From contig NZ_CYSA01000015.1 of assembly GCF_001458355.1 (NCBI RefSeq), positions 253,001 through 317,000 on the forward strand: a stretch of DNA of 64,000 nucleotides. The letters are read 5' to 3'. This document shows positions 63,485-64,000 of this stretch, one piece after another. Numbering within the stretch: position 1 is the first letter of the stretch; every line of letters begins with the position of its first letter. Both the position numbers and the translations under genes were made by a program. A model generated the notes under the pieces. It ran no database searches, was not told the origin of the DNA, and saw only the letters and a program-made list of their open reading frames with translations. Source of the stretch: Thalassovita gelatinovora. Its GTDB lineage: Bacteria > Pseudomonadota > Alphaproteobacteria > Rhodobacterales > Rhodobacteraceae.

Positions 63485-64000
63485 TGTTTTTTGCTTCTGA
63501 CAATGGTGGACCGGCCCATCCGCAGATCTTGCAAGCAGTGATGCAGGCCAATGACGGTTATCGGTCCGGATACGGAGCGGATGCCGAAATGGATCGAGTA
63601 CGCGATCAGATCCGCGATCTGTTCGAAGCACCCGATGCGGCAGTTTATCTGGTCCCCACCGGCACCGTGGCCAATGTGCTGACGCTGGCAACCCTGTGCC
63701 AGCCGTGGCAGTCGATTTTCTGCTCGCCCGTCGCCCATATCGAAGAAGACGAATGCAATGCACCCGAATTCTACACCGGCGGAGCCAAGCTGGCTCTAGT
63801 CGGAGAGGGCGACAAGATGACACCCGAAGCATTGCGCAGTGCGATCTTGGCAAAGGGCGGCAGCGTACACAATGCGCAGCGCGGACCGGTGTCGATCACG
63901 CAAGTGACCGAACTGGGCCGGATCTATTCCGTAGACGAAATCGAAGCGTTGTGCAGCGTTGCCAAGGAATTCGATCTGCCGGTACATCTAGATGGCGCGC
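63484..64000 (+). CDS. Low-specificity L-threonine aldolase, 5' part only
   Basis: The first 172 codons of a fold-type I PLP enzyme that cleaves threonine or allo-threonine to glycine and acetaldehyde. MFFASDNGGPAHPQILQAV, NDGYRSGYGAD, VPTGTVANVLTL, and HIEEDECNAPEF are family blocks, and the last visible residues LPVHLDGA give the PLP Asp; the PLP-binding Lys is beyond the right edge. The start overlaps the ycgN-like stop by one base (TAATG). Confidence 0.9.
   Translation, partial: MFFASDNGGPAHPQILQAVMQANDGYRSGYGADAEMDRVRDQIRDLFEAPDAAVYLVPTGTVANVLTLATLCQPWQSIFCSPVAHIEEDECNAPEFYTGGAKLALVGEGDKMTPEALRSAILAKGGSVHNAQRGPVSITQVTELGRIYSVDEIEALCSVAKEFDLPVHLDGA

Overview
The window looks like chromosomal DNA from a metabolically versatile marine or soil-type Rhodobacterales alphaproteobacterium (Roseobacter/Rhodobacter lineage). 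The basis is high G+C coding DNA, protein sequences typical of that order (SqrR-type ArsR regulator, HIG1-like twin-membrane protein beside PduO, YcgN-like cysteine cluster protein) and a CbbR-controlled form II Calvin operon. I saw no rRNA, tRNA, CRISPR array, insertion sequence or phage gene. The species cannot be named from the sequence alone.

Layout. 0-9.9 kb is accessory metabolism: the start of an aldehyde dehydrogenase with an Lrp regulator; a cupin/TetR pair under a NemR-like operator; an alpha/beta hydrolase; a SulP permease; a Tet-type MFS exporter; and a zinc alcohol dehydrogenase / galactonate-dehydratase-like enolase-superfamily pair followed by an SqrR-like persulfide sensor. 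10-13.3 kb holds a LysR regulator facing a CYP255-like cytochrome P450 and an orphan TRAP solute-binding protein. 13.4-16 kb is modABC (molybdate uptake). 16-24 kb is an aromatic-acid block: DUF3237 protein, feruloyl-CoA-synthase-like ligase, AraC regulator, SDR, MBL hydrolase, type II dehydroquinase, pobA and its AraC-type activator pobR. Together with the P450 this reads as funnelling of methoxylated and hydroxylated aromatics towards protocatechuate.

24-35.2 kb is cbbR divergent from a ten-gene operon, cbbF-P-T-G-A-M-E, a redoxin, and two HAD phosphatases (cbbZ/gph and cbbY). This is the enzymatic core of the Calvin cycle with form II RubisCO and photorespiratory and inhibitor clean-up. 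Its GAPDH has lost the residues that normally fix NAD specificity.

35-42 kb contains a class III aminotransferase, a GMC oxidoreductase, a shortened S10 ribosomal operon (rpsJ-rplC-rplD-rplW, ending in a terminator) and a stand-alone tuf gene. 42-49 kb has a lipoprotein, a second P450, a small sulfotransferase/glycosyltransferase island and parC. 49-54 kb carries an SH3 protein, an SDR, the HIG1/PduO pair, a GyrI-like protein and etfBA. 54-64 kb contains tag, groESL with a perfect CIRCE element, a small secreted protein preceded by a CtrA-like TTAA array, a DUF2161 nuclease-fold protein, a TraB/GumN protein, family II pyrophosphatase, a HAD phosphatase, a MaoC hydratase, and a tightly packed ribF-ycgN-threonine aldolase operon that runs off the right edge.

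The observations I think most deserve follow-up are the CYP255-like P450 with its own LysR operator and solute-binding protein, the enolase-superfamily enzyme lacking one metal ligand, the Calvin GAPDH with altered cofactor determinants, the redoxin embedded in the cbb operon, and the NemR-like operator in front of the cupin gene.
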